From Nocardia gamkensis NBRC 108242 (GTDB taxonomy: Bacteria > Actinomycetota > Actinomycetes > Mycobacteriales > Mycobacteriaceae): a DNA stretch of 64,000 nt. Both the position numbers and the translations under genes were made by a program. Shown here piece by piece: positions 35,848 to 46,489 of this stretch. The first letter of the stretch is position 1, and each line of letters opens with the position of its first letter. The DNA lies in contig NZ_BDBM01000006.1 in assembly GCF_001612985.1 (NCBI RefSeq), forward strand, positions 1 through 64,000, written 5' to 3'. The notes below the pieces were generated by a model that saw only the letters and a list, made by a program, of their open reading frames with translations, was not told where the DNA came from and made no database searches.

Positions 35848-37754
35848 CGTGTCGCTCCTTCCGCGGCCGCGGCGGCGGGTTGCCGCGGCGCCTCGCCCGG
35901 GTGGGGGACCGCCGTGGCACCGTTGGTGGCCGGCGCGTCGCCGGGTACCCGGCCGAGGTAGTAGTCCGCTTCGTCGGCGCCGGGGTGCATGGCGTGCGGC
36001 GGCGCGGTCATCCCGGGCTGCAGCGGCGCCAGCAACCGATCCTTCTCGTAGATCAGGTCGGCTCGGTTGTCGTCGGTCATCTCGTAGTCGTTGGTCATCG
36101 TGAGCGCCCGGGTGGGGCAGGCCTCGATGCACAATCCGCAGCCGATGCAGCGCAGGTAGTTGATCTGATAGACCCGCCCGTACCGTTCACCGGGCGAGAA
36201 CCGTTCGGTCTCGGTGTTGTCGGCGCCTTCGACGTAGATCGCGTCGGCGGGGCAGGCCCACGCGCACAGCTCGCAGCCGATGCACTTCTCCAAGCCGTCG
36301 GGATGCCGGTTGAGCTGATGCCTGCCGTGGTAGCGCGGCGCGGTCGGCGTCTTCTGCTCCGGATAGAACTCGGTGTTCGGCTTCTTGAACATGGTCGCGG
36401 CGGTGACCGCGAACCCGGCCAGCGGCTCGAGCAGGCCGGCCTTGGTGCGGGTGGCGTCGCGCGCGTGCGCGTCGGCGGGCAGCGGCGGCACCGGGAACCC
36501 GAGGAATACCGTGGAGTCGGTGGACTCCGCGGCCACGGGTTCCTCGACCTGCGGCGGTGTTCCCATGGCCCGGCCCGCCCGCAGGAACTGCAGCACCAGC
36601 AAGCCGGTGACCACCAAGCCGCCGATCACCAGGATCGGAGTCTGCACCGGGTAGCCCTCGGCCTGCAGCACCCGTGCGGTGGCCACCACCATGACCCAGG
36701 CCAGCGAGGTCGGGATCAGCAGTTTCCAGCCGAGATTCATGAACTGGTCGTAGCGCAGCCGGGGCAGTGTGCCGCGCAGCCAGATGAATACGAACAGGAA
36801 TGTCCAGACCTTGGCGGTGAACCACAGCACCGGCCACCAGCCGGAGTTCGCGCCGTCCCACATGTTCAGCGGCCACGGTGCGTGCCACCCGCCCAGGAAC
36901 AGGGTGGTGGCCAGCGCCGAAACCGTTCCCATGTTGACGTATTCGGCCAGCATGAACATGGCGAACTTGAGCGAGGAGTACTCGGTGTGGAAGCCGCCGA
37001 CCAGCTCGCCCTCGGCCTCGGGCAGGTCGAACGGGGCCCGGTTGGTCTCGCCGACCATCGAGACGCAGTAGATCAGGAACGACGGCAGCAGCAGGAACAC
37101 ATACCAGGTGCCCTCCTGCGCGGACACGATGCCGGAGGTGGCCATGGTGCCGCCGAGCAGGAACACGGTCGCGAAGCACAGCGCCATCGCGATCTCGTAG
37201 GAGATCACCTGCGCGGTCGAGCGCAATCCGCCCAGCAGCGGATAGGTGGAGCCCGACGACCAGCCGGCCAGCACGATGCCGTAGACGCCGATGGAGGTGA
37301 TCGCGAGGATGTACAGCACCGCCACCGGCAGATCGGTGAGCTGCAGCGGGGTGGTGACGCCGAAGACCGACACCTCGGGTCCGAGCGGGATCACCGCGAA
37401 CGCCATGAACGCCGGCACCACCGAGATGACCGGCGCCAGGATGTAGATCGGCTTGTCCACGATCGCCGGGACGATGTCCTCCTTGAGGGCCATCTTCACG
37501 CCGTCGGCGATGCTCTGCAGCGACCCGAGGGGGCCGGTCCGGTTCGGGCCGATCCGCATCTGCATGCGTGCCACGATCTTGCGTTCCGCGAGCACCGCGA
37601 TCAGCGGGATCAGCATCAGATAGACGAAGATGGCCACGGCCTTGGCGATCACCAGCCACAGCGGGTCGTGTCCGAAGCCCGCGGGGGTGTACGGATCGGA
37701 GGCAGCGGCGTGCGTGACCGCCGACGCGGTGACGAGCGTGGCGAGCTCACTCAT
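35844..37754 (-). CDS. nuoH-nuoI: NADH-quinone oxidoreductase subunits H and I, fused in one frame
   Basis: One 636-codon frame encodes both subunits. Residues 1-400 are NuoH, the quinone-site membrane subunit ([40 protein letters not shown], with about eight helices). Residues about 400-440 are a Pro/Ala-rich linker. From about 440 on is NuoI ([20 protein letters not shown]), with two 4Fe-4S motifs, Cys491/494/497/501 and Cys536/539/542/546, and an extended C-terminal tail. No stop codon separates them. The nuoI part has no start with a ribosome site: the in-frame GTG in the linker (FPVPPLP) and the ATG of MFKK lack one. In related bacteria these are separate genes. The ATG overlaps the nuoG end by eight bases. 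Confidence 0.9.
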   Translation of the reverse strand: MSELATLVTASAVTHAAASDPYTPAGFGHDPLWLVIAKAVAIFVYLMLIPLIAVLAERKIVARMQMRIGPNRTGPLGSLQSIADGVKMALKEDIVPAIVDKPIYILAPVISVVPAFMAFAVIPLGPEVSVFGVTTPLQLTDLPVAVLYILAITSIGVYGIVLAGWSSGSTYPLLGGLRSTAQVISYEIAMALCFATVFLLGGTMATSGIVSAQEGTWYVFLLLPSFLIYCVSMVGETNRAPFDLPEAEGELVGGFHTEYSSLKFAMFMLAEYVNMGTVSALATTLFLGGWHAPWPLNMWDGANSGWWPVLWFTAKVWTFLFVFIWLRGTLPRLRYDQFMNLGWKLLIPTSLAWVMVVATARVLQAEGYPVQTPILVIGGLVVTGLLVLQFLRAGRAMGTPPQVEEPVAAESTDSTVFLGFPVPPLPADAHARDATRTKAGLLEPLAGFAVTAATMFKKPNTEFYPEQKTPTAPRYHGRHQLNRHPDGLEKCIGCELCAWACPADAIYVEGADNTETERFSPGERYGRVYQINYLRCIGCGLCIEACPTRALTMTNDYEMTDDNRADLIYEKDRLLAPLQPGMTAPPHAMHPGADEADYYLGRVPGDAPATNGATAVPHPGEAPRQPAAAAAEGATR

Positions 37755-40278
37755 GACGGTGCTCCTTCATCCTCTCGTCGGCGTGCCGCAGATGCACGAT
37801 CGCGCCGGGCTGAACGGCGAGCTGCTCGGCGATGGAGCAGCCGGGCGAGTGCTGCGGCAGCCACACCACGCGGTCGGGCAGGTCGCTGATCATCAGAGGG
37901 AGCGTGACCTCCCCGCGGCTGGTGGCGACGGTGACCGGATCGGCGGGCTGCACGCCGAGTTCGGCGGCGGTGGCGGCCGACAGGCGCACCATCGGCGGCC
38001 GGGCGATGCCCGCCAGATTCGGTTCGCCGTCCTGCATGCGTCCCGCGTCCAGCAGCATGCGCCAACTGGCGAGCACCGCGGTGCCGGGCTCGGGCCGCGG
38101 CAGCGGATGCGGCTGGTGTGTGGGCGCGGTGACGGGCGCGCCGTCCCACGCGCCGAGTTCGTCGAGTTCGGCGCGGGCGGACTCGACGTCGGGCAGGCCC
38201 AGGCGCACCGACATCTCCTCGGCGATGGCGTGCAGCACCCGTTGATCCGACAGCGGCGCGGACCGGCGGCGCACCATGTCCTCGCCGAGCGCGGCGGCGA
38301 ACGGGCGCGGCCTGCCCTCCCAGGTGCGGAAGGTGCCGGATTTCTCCATGGCCGCGGCCACCGGGAACACCACGTCGGCGCGTTCGGTGACCGCGCTGCG
38401 GCGCAGTTCCAGGCTCACCACGAACCTGGCCGCGTCGATCGCGGCCAGCGCGGCGGCCGGGTCGGGCAGGTCGGCGACGTCGACCCCGCCGATGACCAGT
38501 GCGCCGAGGCCGGAGGCGGCCTCCAGGATGGCCGTCGTGTCGCGGCCCGCGCCGACGGGCAGTTCCGGCACGTTCCAGACGGCTCGAACCTGTTGGCGGG
38601 CACGGGGATCGGCGACCGGCCTGCCGCCGGGGAGCAGGCCGGGCAGGGTGCCCGCTTCGACCGCACCGCGTTCGCCTGCCCGGCGCGGCACCCAGGCGAG
38701 GGCGGCTCCGGTTTCGTCGGCGAGGCGCACGGCGGCCGACAGCGCGCCCACGACGCCCGCCATCCGCTCACCGACCATGATCACCGCGCCGGGTTCGCGC
38801 AGCAGCCGGGCCAGATCGGCGAGCTGGGCGGGATCCGCGCCGGGCGTGGTGATCTCGCCTGCGCGGATGGCGTCGAGCAGATGCGGTTCGGCGCCGGGCA
38901 CGGCGCGCATCAGCCGTCCGGACATGCGCTCGAGCCCGCGCGAGGAGTACGGCGCCAGCGAGTAGATCGGCAGGCGGCGCTTGCGCGCGGCCTTGCGCAA
39001 TCGGAGGTAGACGATCGGCGACTCTTCTTCGGGTTCGAATCCGACGAGCAGGACGACCGGTGCGGCCTCCATGCTGTCGTAGGTCACCGCGGCGGACCGG
39101 CCCGCGACGCGGGCGGCGAGGAAGTCGGCCTCTTCCGCCGAATGCGCGCGGGAACGGAAGTCGATGTCATTGGTGCCGAGGGCGACTCGCGCGAACTTGC
39201 CGTAGGCGTAGGCGTCCTCTTCGGTGACCCGGCCGCCGACGAGCACGCCGGCGTTGCCGAACGACGCGGCCAGTCCCTCGGCGGCCGCGGCCAGCGCCTC
39301 CGACCAGGAGGCCGGTGCGAGTTCGCCGTCCCAGCCGCGCACCAGCGGGGTGGTGAGCCGATCGGGTTCGGTGGCGTAGGCGAACGCCCAGCGGCCTTTG
39401 TCGCAGTTCCACTCCTCGTTGACCTGCGGGTCGTCCCCGGCCAGTCGGCGCAGCACCTTGCCGCGCCGGTGGTCGGTGCGCTGCGCGCAACCGGAGGCGC
39501 AGTGCTCGCAGACGTTCGGGCTGGACACCAGGTCGAACGGACGCGCGCGGAATCGGTAGGCGGTGCCGGTGAGCGCGCCCACCGGGCAGATCTGCACGGT
39601 GTTGCCGGAGAAGTAGGAGTCCAGGGGTTCGGCCTGCGCGGTCCCGACTTGTTGCAGCGCACCACGGTCCATCAGCTCGATGAACGGATCCCCGGCGATC
39701 TGCTGGGAGAAACGGGTACAGCGGGCGCACAGCACGCAGCGTTCCCGGTCCAGCAGCACGGCTGTCGACAGCGGAATCGGTTTCGGATAGGTGCGTTTGC
39801 GTCCGTCGAACCGGGATTCGGCGCGGCCGGTGGACATCGCCTGGTTCTGCAGCGGGCACTCGCCGCCCTTGTCGCATACCGGGCAATCGAGCGGATGGTT
39901 GATCAGCAGCAGCTCCATCACGCCCTCCTGCGCCTTGTCGGCCGCGGGAGAGGTGAGCTGGGTGCGCACCACCATGCCGTCGGTGACGGCCATGGTGCAG
40001 GAGGCGACCGGTTTGCGCTGTCCCTCGACCTCGACCAGGCATTGACGGCAGGCGCCGACCGGGTCCAGCAGCGGATGGTCGCAGAAGCGGGGGATCTGGA
40101 TGCCGATCAGTTCGGCGGCCCGGATCAGCAGCGTGCCGGGCGGCACGCTGACAGCGGTGTCGTCGATGGTCACGGTCACCAGATCGGCGGGCGCGGGCCC
40201 GCCGCTGTCCACCGTGGCAGGCCCACTCGTCGCCCGACCGCCACCCCTGATCGAATCGCTGCGCGATACCGGTTTCAT
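37747..40278 (-). CDS. nuoG: NADH-quinone oxidoreductase subunit G
   Basis: An 843-residue iron-sulphur subunit. The N-terminal 2Fe-2S domain has [16 protein letters not shown] and Cys in VASCTMA; the next motif [17 protein letters not shown] and the paired [19 protein letters not shown] bind further clusters. The molybdopterin-oxidoreductase-like region begins with VCEHCASGC, the extra cluster motif, and runs to the C-terminus. ATG 40278 has AGGAG upstream and overlaps the nuoF stop (ATGA). The residues before it in the open frame belong to nuoF in another frame. Confidence 0.96.
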   Translation of the reverse strand: MKPVSRSDSIRGGGRATSGPATVDSGGPAPADLVTVTIDDTAVSVPPGTLLIRAAELIGIQIPRFCDHPLLDPVGACRQCLVEVEGQRKPVASCTMAVTDGMVVRTQLTSPAADKAQEGVMELLLINHPLDCPVCDKGGECPLQNQAMSTGRAESRFDGRKRTYPKPIPLSTAVLLDRERCVLCARCTRFSQQIAGDPFIELMDRGALQQVGTAQAEPLDSYFSGNTVQICPVGALTGTAYRFRARPFDLVSSPNVCEHCASGCAQRTDHRRGKVLRRLAGDDPQVNEEWNCDKGRWAFAYATEPDRLTTPLVRGWDGELAPASWSEALAAAAEGLAASFGNAGVLVGGRVTEEDAYAYGKFARVALGTNDIDFRSRAHSAEEADFLAARVAGRSAAVTYDSMEAAPVVLLVGFEPEEESPIVYLRLRKAARKRRLPIYSLAPYSSRGLERMSGRLMRAVPGAEPHLLDAIRAGEITTPGADPAQLADLARLLREPGAVIMVGERMAGVVGALSAAVRLADETGAALAWVPRRAGERGAVEAGTLPGLLPGGRPVADPRARQQVRAVWNVPELPVGAGRDTTAILEAASGLGALVIGGVDVADLPDPAAALAAIDAARFVVSLELRRSAVTERADVVFPVAAAMEKSGTFRTWEGRPRPFAAALGEDMVRRRSAPLSDQRVLHAIAEEMSVRLGLPDVESARAELDELGAWDGAPVTAPTHQPHPLPRPEPGTAVLASWRMLLDAGRMQDGEPNLAGIARPPMVRLSAATAAELGVQPADPVTVATSRGEVTLPLMISDLPDRVVWLPQHSPGCSIAEQLAVQPGAIVHLRHADERMKEHRHE

Positions 40279-41597
40279 CGGACCTCTTCTCCTGACTCGG
40301 CCCACGCGGTGCAGCGCGCCGGGTCGAATGGGCATCCGCCGAGCCGCAGGTGTTCGGCGTACTCCTCGCGGAAGTACTTCAGCGAGGAGATGATCGGGCT
40401 GGCCGCGCCGTCGCCGAGGGCGCAGAACGACTTGCCGTTGATGGTGTCGCTGATGTCGAGCAGCTTGTCCAGGTCGGCGGTGACGCCCGCGCCCGCTTCG
40501 ATCCGTTGCAGCAGCTGCACCAGCCAGTAGGTGCCCTCCCGGCACGGGGTGCACTTGCCGCAGGATTCGTGGGCGTAGAACTCCGTCCAGCGCAGCACGG
40601 CGCGCACCACGCAGGTGGTGTCGTCGAAGATCTGCAGGGCCTTGGTGCCGAGCATGGATCCCGCGCCCGCGACGCCTTCGTAGTCCAGCGGCACGTCGAG
40701 GTGTTCCTCGGTGAACAGCGGCGTGGACGAACCGCCCGGGGTCCAGAATTTCACCCGGTGCCCGGAACGCACGCCGCCCGCGTAGCCGAGCAGTTCGCGC
40801 AGCGTGACGCCCAGCGGCGCCTCGTACTGCCCCGGCCGGGCCACGTGCCCGGACAGTGAGTAGAGGGTGAATCCGGGCGACCTCTCGCTGCCCATCGAGC
40901 GGAACCACGCGATGCCGTTGCGGATGATGGGTGGCACGCTGGCGATGGATTCGACGTTGTTGACCACGGTCGGGCAGGCGTAGAGACCGGCGACGGCGGG
41001 AAACGGCGGGCGCAGGCGAGGCTGGCCGCGGCGGCCTTCCAGCGAGTCCAGCAGCGCGGTCTCCTCGCCGCAGATGTAGGCGCCCGCGCCGGCGTGCACG
41101 ATCAGCTCGAGGTCGTAGCCGGAGCCGAGGATGTCGTGCCCGAGGAAGCCCGCCTCGTAGGCCTGGGCCACCGCGGCCTGCAACCGTCGCAGGACCGGCA
41201 CCACCTCGCCGCGCACGTAGATGAACGCGTGCGCCGCGCGGATGGCGTAGGCGGCGATGACGACGCCTTCGATCAGCGCGTGCGGCGAGGCGAGCATGAG
41301 CGGAATGTCTTTGCAGGTGCCGGGCTCCGACTCGTCGGCGTTCACCACCAGGTAGTGCGGTTTGGTGACGCCGTCGGGCCCGGGACCCTGCGGGATGAAG
41401 CTCCACTTCATGCCGGTGGGGAAGCCCGCGCCGCCGCGGCCACGCAGGCCCGCGTCCTTGACGGTCTGGATGATCTGGTCCGGTTCCATCCGCAGGGCGG
41501 TGCGCAGCGCCTGGTAGCCGTCGTGGCGCAGGTAGGCGTCCATCGTCCAGGACCGCGGATCGTCCCAGTGGGTGGTCAACACCGGGGTGAGCGTCAT
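40275..41597 (-). CDS. nuoF: NADH-quinone oxidoreductase subunit F
   Basis: A 440-residue NADH-oxidising flavoprotein subunit. FMN/NADH motifs: [16 protein letters not shown] and [11 protein letters not shown]; the [14 protein letters not shown] segment; and the 4Fe-4S ligands in [15 protein letters not shown] with a later Cys in [13 protein letters not shown] 41597 overlaps the nuoE stop. Length and motifs are standard. Confidence 0.97.
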   Translation of the reverse strand: MTLTPVLTTHWDDPRSWTMDAYLRHDGYQALRTALRMEPDQIIQTVKDAGLRGRGGAGFPTGMKWSFIPQGPGPDGVTKPHYLVVNADESEPGTCKDIPLMLASPHALIEGVVIAAYAIRAAHAFIYVRGEVVPVLRRLQAAVAQAYEAGFLGHDILGSGYDLELIVHAGAGAYICGEETALLDSLEGRRGQPRLRPPFPAVAGLYACPTVVNNVESIASVPPIIRNGIAWFRSMGSERSPGFTLYSLSGHVARPGQYEAPLGVTLRELLGYAGGVRSGHRVKFWTPGGSSTPLFTEEHLDVPLDYEGVAGAGSMLGTKALQIFDDTTCVVRAVLRWTEFYAHESCGKCTPCREGTYWLVQLLQRIEAGAGVTADLDKLLDISDTINGKSFCALGDGAASPIISSLKYFREEYAEHLRLGGCPFDPARCTAWAESGEEVR

Positions 41598-42364
41598 CGC
41601 GGGCCCTCCGGATCCTCTTGCGGCGCAGGGGCTTGCATGCCCTGTTCGCGGGCGATCCGCAGACCGGCGAGCGTGGCCGAGCCCGCGGCGCCGTCGAGCA
41701 CGCCGGGGCGCTCGTCCGGGAACCCGGCCAGGATGCGCGCGGTCTGCTTGAACGTGCACAACGGGGCGCCCCTGGTGGGAGTGACCTGCTGTCCGGCGCG
41801 CAGCGCGTCCACCAGGGCGCGCGCGGATTCGGGCGTCTGGTTGTCGAAGAACTCCCAGTTGACCATCACCACGGGCGCGAAATCGCAGGCCGCGTTGCAC
41901 TCGACGTGCTCGAGCGTGATCGATCCGTCCGCCGTGGTCTCGCCGTGCCCGATGCCGAGATGGTGCTCGAGCGTGGCGAGGATGGCATCGCCGCCCATCA
42001 CCGCGCAGAGCGTGTTGGTGCACACTCCGACGTGGTAGTCGCCGGTGGGTGTGCGCCGGAACATCGAGTAGAAGGTGGCCACCGCGGTGACTTCGGCGCC
42101 GGTCAGGCCCAATTGCTCGGCACAGAACTCGATCCCGGTTCCGGTGACGTAGCCCTCCTCGGACTGCACCAGGTGCAGCAGGGGCAGCAGCGCCGAGCGC
42201 GGATGCGGATAGCGCGCGATGATCTCCTTGGCGTCGGTCTCGAGTCGCTCCCGCACGAAGGGCTGATAGGGCTCGGGCCGGGTGCCGAGCTTCAGCAGGA
42301 CTCGCGTCCCGCCCGGCGCGCAGGCACCGCCGTCGGTGGATTCGCTGTGCGATGTCGGGTTCAT
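41594..42364 (-). CDS. nuoE: NADH-quinone oxidoreductase subunit E
   Basis: A 256-residue thioredoxin-like 2Fe-2S subunit. The four ligands are in [13 protein letters not shown] and [16 protein letters not shown]. The C-terminal tail of about 60 residues beyond the core is typical of actinobacteria. ATG 42364 overlaps the nuoD stop (ATGA); a longer open frame upstream lies within nuoD. Confidence 0.96.
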   Translation of the reverse strand: MNPTSHSESTDGGACAPGGTRVLLKLGTRPEPYQPFVRERLETDAKEIIARYPHPRSALLPLLHLVQSEEGYVTGTGIEFCAEQLGLTGAEVTAVATFYSMFRRTPTGDYHVGVCTNTLCAVMGGDAILATLEHHLGIGHGETTADGSITLEHVECNAACDFAPVVMVNWEFFDNQTPESARALVDALRAGQQVTPTRGAPLCTFKQTARILAGFPDERPGVLDGAAGSATLAGLRIAREQGMQAPAPQEDPEGPR

Positions 42365-43695
42365 CGGTCCACTCCGCCCATGACCGGGTCGATACTGGCG
42401 ACCGAGGCGATGACGTCGGCGACCATGCCGCCCTCGCACATCGCCGCGACCGCTTGCAGATTGGTGAACGAGGGGTCGCGATAGTGCACCCGGTAGGGGC
42501 GGGTGCCGCCGTCGCTGACCATGTGCACGCCCAGCTCGCCGCGCGGCGACTCCACCGCCGTGTACACCTGGCCCGCGGGGACGCGGATGCCTTCGGTGAC
42601 CAGCTTGAAGTGGTGGATCAGCCCCTCCATGGAGGTGCCCATGATCTTGCCGATGTGCCGGGGCGAGTTGCCGAGGCCGTCCGCCCCGACCTGGAGGTCG
42701 GCAGGCCAGGCGATCTTCTTGTCGTCGATCATGACCGGGCCTGGCCGCAGCCGGTCCAGGCACTGCTCGACGATCTTCAGCGACTCCTTCATCTCCTCCA
42801 CCCGGATGACGTAGCGGCCGTAGCAGTCGCACCCGCTGGTGGTGGGGACGTCGAATTCGTAGTTCTCGTAGCCGCAGTAGGGCTGGGCTTTGCGGAGGTC
42901 GTGGGGCAGGCCGGTGGCGCGCAGCACCGGGCCGGTGATGCCGAGGGCCATGCACCCCTGCAGATCGAGATAGCCGATGTTCTGGGTGCGCGCCTTCCAG
43001 ATCGGGTTGGCGGTGAGCAGGTGTTCCATGTCGCGCAGCCGTTTGGGCAGCAGTGCGAGCAGTTCGCGCACCTTGGTGACCCCGTTGTCGGGCAGGTCCT
43101 GGGCCAGGCCGCCGGGGCGGATGTACGCGTGGTTCATGCGCAGTCCGGTGATCGTCTCGAACACGTCGAGGATCAGCTCGCGTTCGCGGAAGCCGAACAG
43201 CATCGGCGTCAGCGCGCCGAGTTCCATGCCGCCGGTGGCCAGGGCGACCAGATGCGAGGAGATGCGGTTGAGTTCCATCAGCAGCACGCGGACGATCGTG
43301 GCGCGCTCCGGGATCTGCTCGGTGATGTCGAGCAGTTGCTCCACACCCAGGCAGTAGGCCGTCTCGTTGTAGAACGGCGACAGGTAGTCCATGCGGGTGA
43401 CGAAGGTGACGCCCTGGGTCCAGTTGCGGAATTCGAGATTCTTCTCGATCCCGGTGTGCAGGTAGCCGATTCCGCAGCGGGCCTCGGTGACCGTTTCGCC
43501 TTCGATCTCCAGGATCAGGCGCAGTACACCGTGCGTGGACGGGTGTTGCGGGCCCATGTTGACGACGATGCGTTCCTCGCCCGCGCCGGCCAGCGTCTCG
43601 GCCACCTGGTCCCAGTCCTGCCCCGCCACGGTGACCGTGACGGGCTCGGGTGCGACGCCCTCGGCGACGCCGGGCGCGGTGTCGGTGTCGTTCAT
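42361..43695 (-). CDS. nuoD: NADH-quinone oxidoreductase subunit D (49 kDa type)
   Basis: A 444-residue subunit forming the quinone site with NuoB and NuoH. Motifs: [31 protein letters not shown] and [16 protein letters not shown]; the C-terminus ends PVMGGVDR as usual. The ATG shares its first base with the nuoC stop (TGATG). Confidence 0.97.
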   Translation of the reverse strand: MNDTDTAPGVAEGVAPEPVTVTVAGQDWDQVAETLAGAGEERIVVNMGPQHPSTHGVLRLILEIEGETVTEARCGIGYLHTGIEKNLEFRNWTQGVTFVTRMDYLSPFYNETAYCLGVEQLLDITEQIPERATIVRVLLMELNRISSHLVALATGGMELGALTPMLFGFRERELILDVFETITGLRMNHAYIRPGGLAQDLPDNGVTKVRELLALLPKRLRDMEHLLTANPIWKARTQNIGYLDLQGCMALGITGPVLRATGLPHDLRKAQPYCGYENYEFDVPTTSGCDCYGRYVIRVEEMKESLKIVEQCLDRLRPGPVMIDDKKIAWPADLQVGADGLGNSPRHIGKIMGTSMEGLIHHFKLVTEGIRVPAGQVYTAVESPRGELGVHMVSDGGTRPYRVHYRDPSFTNLQAVAAMCEGGMVADVIASVASIDPVMGGVDR

Positions 43696-44471
43696 CAGCT
43701 GTAAGCCCTCCGCTCGTCGGGCGGCGGGATGCGCGCGCCCTTGTATTCGACCGGGATCCCGCCGAGCGGGTAGTCCTTGCGCTGGGGGTGGCCGCGCCAG
43801 TCGTCCGGCATGGTGATCCGGGTCAGCGAGGGGTGCCCGTCGAACAAGATGCCGAAGAAGTCGTAGGTCTCGCGCTCGTGCCAGTCGGTGGTCGGGTACA
43901 CCTCGTAGAGCGAGGGAATGTGTGGGTCCGCGTCCGGTGCGGAGACCTCCACCCGCACGCGGCGGTTGTGCGTGATCGACATGAGGTGATAGACGGCGTG
44001 CAGCTCACGGCCGGAATCCTGCGGGTAGTGCACTCCGTTGACGCCGAGGCAGAGTTCGAAACGCAGTGCGGGATCGTCGCGCAGCGCGCGCGCCACCGGC
44101 AGCAGCTGCTCCCGGTGCACGTGCAGGGTGAGTTCGCCGCGGAAGACGATCACCTTCTCCAGCGCCGCGTCCGGGCGGGTGCCGGTGGCGGTGAGGGCGG
44201 CGCGCAGCGCGTCGACCACTTGGTCGAAGTACCCGCCGTAGGGGGCGGGCGTGCTGCCGGGCAGAGTGACCGGGCGGACCAGGCCGCCGTACCCGGAGGT
44301 GTCGCCGGTGCCGGTGACGCCGAACATGCCGCGGCGCACCCCGATCACGTCGGCTCCGCTCTGCGCGGAATCCTCCTCCGGCAAAGTGCCTTCGGGGCCC
44401 GCTGTGGCCGCGGCGTCGATCGCGTCGTGCGCGGGCGGGATGTCGGTGTCGTCGGGGGTGTCGAAGGTCAT
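43695..44471 (-). CDS. nuoC: NADH-quinone oxidoreductase subunit C (30 kDa type)
   Basis: A 258-residue subunit. An acidic N-terminal extension of about 45 residues is typical of actinobacteria. The core has [14 protein letters not shown], the catalytic-arm region [10 protein letters not shown] and the signature [20 protein letters not shown] and [19 protein letters not shown] 44471 overlaps the nuoB stop. Confidence 0.96.
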   Translation of the reverse strand: MTFDTPDDTDIPPAHDAIDAAATAGPEGTLPEEDSAQSGADVIGVRRGMFGVTGTGDTSGYGGLVRPVTLPGSTPAPYGGYFDQVVDALRAALTATGTRPDAALEKVIVFRGELTLHVHREQLLPVARALRDDPALRFELCLGVNGVHYPQDSGRELHAVYHLMSITHNRRVRVEVSAPDADPHIPSLYEVYPTTDWHERETYDFFGILFDGHPSLTRITMPDDWRGHPQRKDYPLGGIPVEYKGARIPPPDERRAYS

Positions 44472-45022
44472 CGCAGCAGACCCTCCATCCGGATGGTCGG
44501 CGTCGAGGCGAGCGCGGCCTGTTCGGCGGCGCGGATGGCCTCTTCGCGGTTGACTCCGAGCGGCATCTGCTGAATCTTGGCGTGCAGTGCCAGGATCGCG
44601 TTCAGCAGCATCTCCGGCCGGGGCGGGCAGCCGGGCAGGTAGATGTCGACCGGCACCACATGATCGACGCCCTGCACGATGGCGTAGTTGTTGAACATCC
44701 CGCCCGACGAGGCGCAGACGCCCATCGCCAGCACCCATTTCGGTTCGGTCATCTGGTCGTAGACCTGGCGCAGGACCGGGGCCATCTTCTGGCTCACCCG
44801 GCCCGCGACGATCATCAGATCCGCCTGCCGCGGCGAGGCGCGGAACGCTTCCATGCCGAAGCGGGCGATGTCGAAGCGGCCCCCGCCGGTGGCCATCATT
44901 TCGATGGCGCAGCAGGCCAGCCCGAAGGTGGCCGGCCATAGGGAGCCCTTGCGCAGGTATCCGGCGAAATCCTCGACTGTGCTCAGCAGGAAGCCGCTGG
45001 GCAGTTTTTCCTCGAGACCCAT
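44468..45022 (-). CDS. nuoB: NADH-quinone oxidoreductase subunit B (N2 cluster)
   Basis: A 184-residue subunit carrying the terminal 4Fe-4S cluster N2. The ligands include the adjacent Cys pair in [11 protein letters not shown], a Cys in [11 protein letters not shown] and the last in [13 protein letters not shown] 45022 follows a 51-base gap after nuoA. Confidence 0.97.
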   Translation of the reverse strand: MGLEEKLPSGFLLSTVEDFAGYLRKGSLWPATFGLACCAIEMMATGGGRFDIARFGMEAFRASPRQADLMIVAGRVSQKMAPVLRQVYDQMTEPKWVLAMGVCASSGGMFNNYAIVQGVDHVVPVDIYLPGCPPRPEMLLNAILALHAKIQQMPLGVNREEAIRAAEQAALASTPTIRMEGLLR

Positions 45023-45073
45023 GTTCTACTGACTCGCTTCCACTCGTCTGCTACGAATTCGGTTGCGCGGCAA

Positions 45074-45454
45074 TCAGTCCCAACTGAGACCGCCGCGCTT
45101 CCACTCGTAGGCGTAGGCCACCGAGACGTTGACGATGAACAACGCCATCGCGGCGAGACCGAAGAGACCGAGCGCATCGAAGTGGACTGCCCACGGGTAG
45201 AGGAACACGATCTCGATGTCGAAGATGATGAACAACATCGCGGTGAGGTAGTACTTCACCGGAAAGCGTTGTCCCGTAACGTTTCCCGGACCCCCCGCCA
45301 CGGCGTGCGGGGTGGGTTCGATCCCGCATTCGTACGGTTCCAGCTTCGCCCGATTGCGCCGCTTCGGCCCGACCAGGGCCGATAGGGCGATGGAGAACAG
45401 CGCGAACGCCGCCGCGATCGCGCCGAGTACGAGCGTCGGCACCTCGATATTCAC
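45074..45454 (-). CDS. nuoA: NADH-quinone oxidoreductase subunit A
   Basis: A 126-residue three-helix membrane subunit, first gene of the operon. Motifs: KLEPYECGIEPTPHA and MLFIIFDIEIVFLYPWAV, both family signatures. GTG 45454 (VNIEVPTLVLG) follows AGGGGAAG; a longer frame starting at 45583 lacks homology in its extension. Confidence 0.96.
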   Translation of the reverse strand: MNIEVPTLVLGAIAAAFALFSIALSALVGPKRRNRAKLEPYECGIEPTPHAVAGGPGNVTGQRFPVKYYLTAMLFIIFDIEIVFLYPWAVHFDALGLFGLAAMALFIVNVSVAYAYEWKRGGLSWD

Positions 45455-45927
45455 GACTGCACTTCCCCTCTTGCGAGCTGCAGCTGATAACAGCGTCCGA
45501 GGCGGGCTGACGTCGGTGTCCGCCTCGGACGGACTCGCCCCTCGGCTCCACGCGGAACCGGTCATTCCTGGATCCGGTTCCATGTGAGGTAGGGCACAGC
45601 CTACAACCGAACGGTCGCTCCGCAGCGGGTTTGGGGCCGCCGTTTGATCGAATTCAGTACAAGCATTTATGACCGAAACGGTGGTAATCCACGCGGACGC
45701 GCGCGACGTTGGGTGAACGGTCAGTTGGCTGGTGGCCGACAGAGGATATCGCGACGTCGAATGTGGTCCCGAGCGGGATCAGAGTCGGCGACAGCGATGG
45801 ATGTACGGCGCCCGGGGGGTTGGCGAGGGAAGGCTTGGAACGGCGTTTCTCCGCGCCGAAGTGTGGCCCGGAGCTGGCCGCGACTAATTCATGATCGCTA
45901 TGAATGGCCGAGCGGAGGACCCGGTGA
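45455..45927. other. Upstream region of nuoA
   Basis: A 473-base stretch with no credible gene. It must hold the main nuo promoter on the minus strand. The middle (about 45640-45900) is less GC-rich than its surroundings. No clear operator repeat was found by eye. Confidence 0.45.
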
Positions 45928-46347
45928 TCAAGCCGCGGAACGGCTGCGCAGCAGGGCGACAACAGCCTCGGTGAGCCGGAGCGGATCGATCGGATGCGCC
46001 ACCGCGGCCTCCGCGCGGGACCAGCTCGCCAGCCATGCGTCGTCCGGCCGGCCGGTCAGCACCAGAAGCGGCGGGCACGCGTCCACTTCGTCCTTCAACT
46101 GCTTGGCGATACCGAGTCCACCGGTCGGGCTCGCCTCACCGTCCAGAACGGCCAGGTCTATGCCACCGGCATCCATCTGCGCGATCACCACCGGACCGGT
46201 GGCGACCTCGAGGTACTCGAACTCCGGTAACTCCGGGCTGGGACGCTTGCCCAAGGCCTGGATCACCTGGCGCCTGGTATCGGCGTCGTTGCTGTACACG
46301 AGAACCCGCAGAGGGGTGGAACGAGGGGAATCGGCCACGAACGGCAT
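45928..46347 (-). CDS. Degenerate receiver-domain protein upstream of nuo
   Basis: A 139-residue single-domain protein of response-regulator fold. It retains an acceptor-like Asp69 (LAVLDGEA), an acidic position Asp21 (YSNDAD) and LLVLTGRPDD, but the conserved Lys of KP is His118 (AHPIDP). It has no output domain. Position, size and orientation mirror Rv3143 of Mycobacterium tuberculosis, which lies beside its nuo operon. Control of or contact with complex I is therefore plausible, not shown. ATG 46347 is chosen; an open frame to 46620 is unlike the fold. Confidence 0.8.
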   Translation of the reverse strand: MPFVADSPRSTPLRVLVYSNDADTRRQVIQALGKRPSPELPEFEYLEVATGPVVIAQMDAGGIDLAVLDGEASPTGGLGIAKQLKDEVDACPPLLVLTGRPDDAWLASWSRAEAAVAHPIDPLRLTEAVVALLRSRSAA

Positions 46348-46489
46348 GGTACGTCCGCGAGGGCGGACCGCGTGGCAGGTTCGGCGCAGATGGTCTCGCG
46401 CGCGTCGTGCACCGCGCGTCGGCAGCGGCATCATCGGCCGAAAGCCGATGGCAAGCAGTTGATAAGAATCTGCCGGTAGAGTCCGGCCA

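Noticed and set aside
35880..37889. A 669-codon open frame antisense to nuoH-nuoI, and similar long antisense frames across nuo
   Set aside because: These are mirror frames of high-GC coding DNA. Their composition (His/Arg/Gly/Gln-rich) is artefactual and the minus-strand genes carry clear family motifs.
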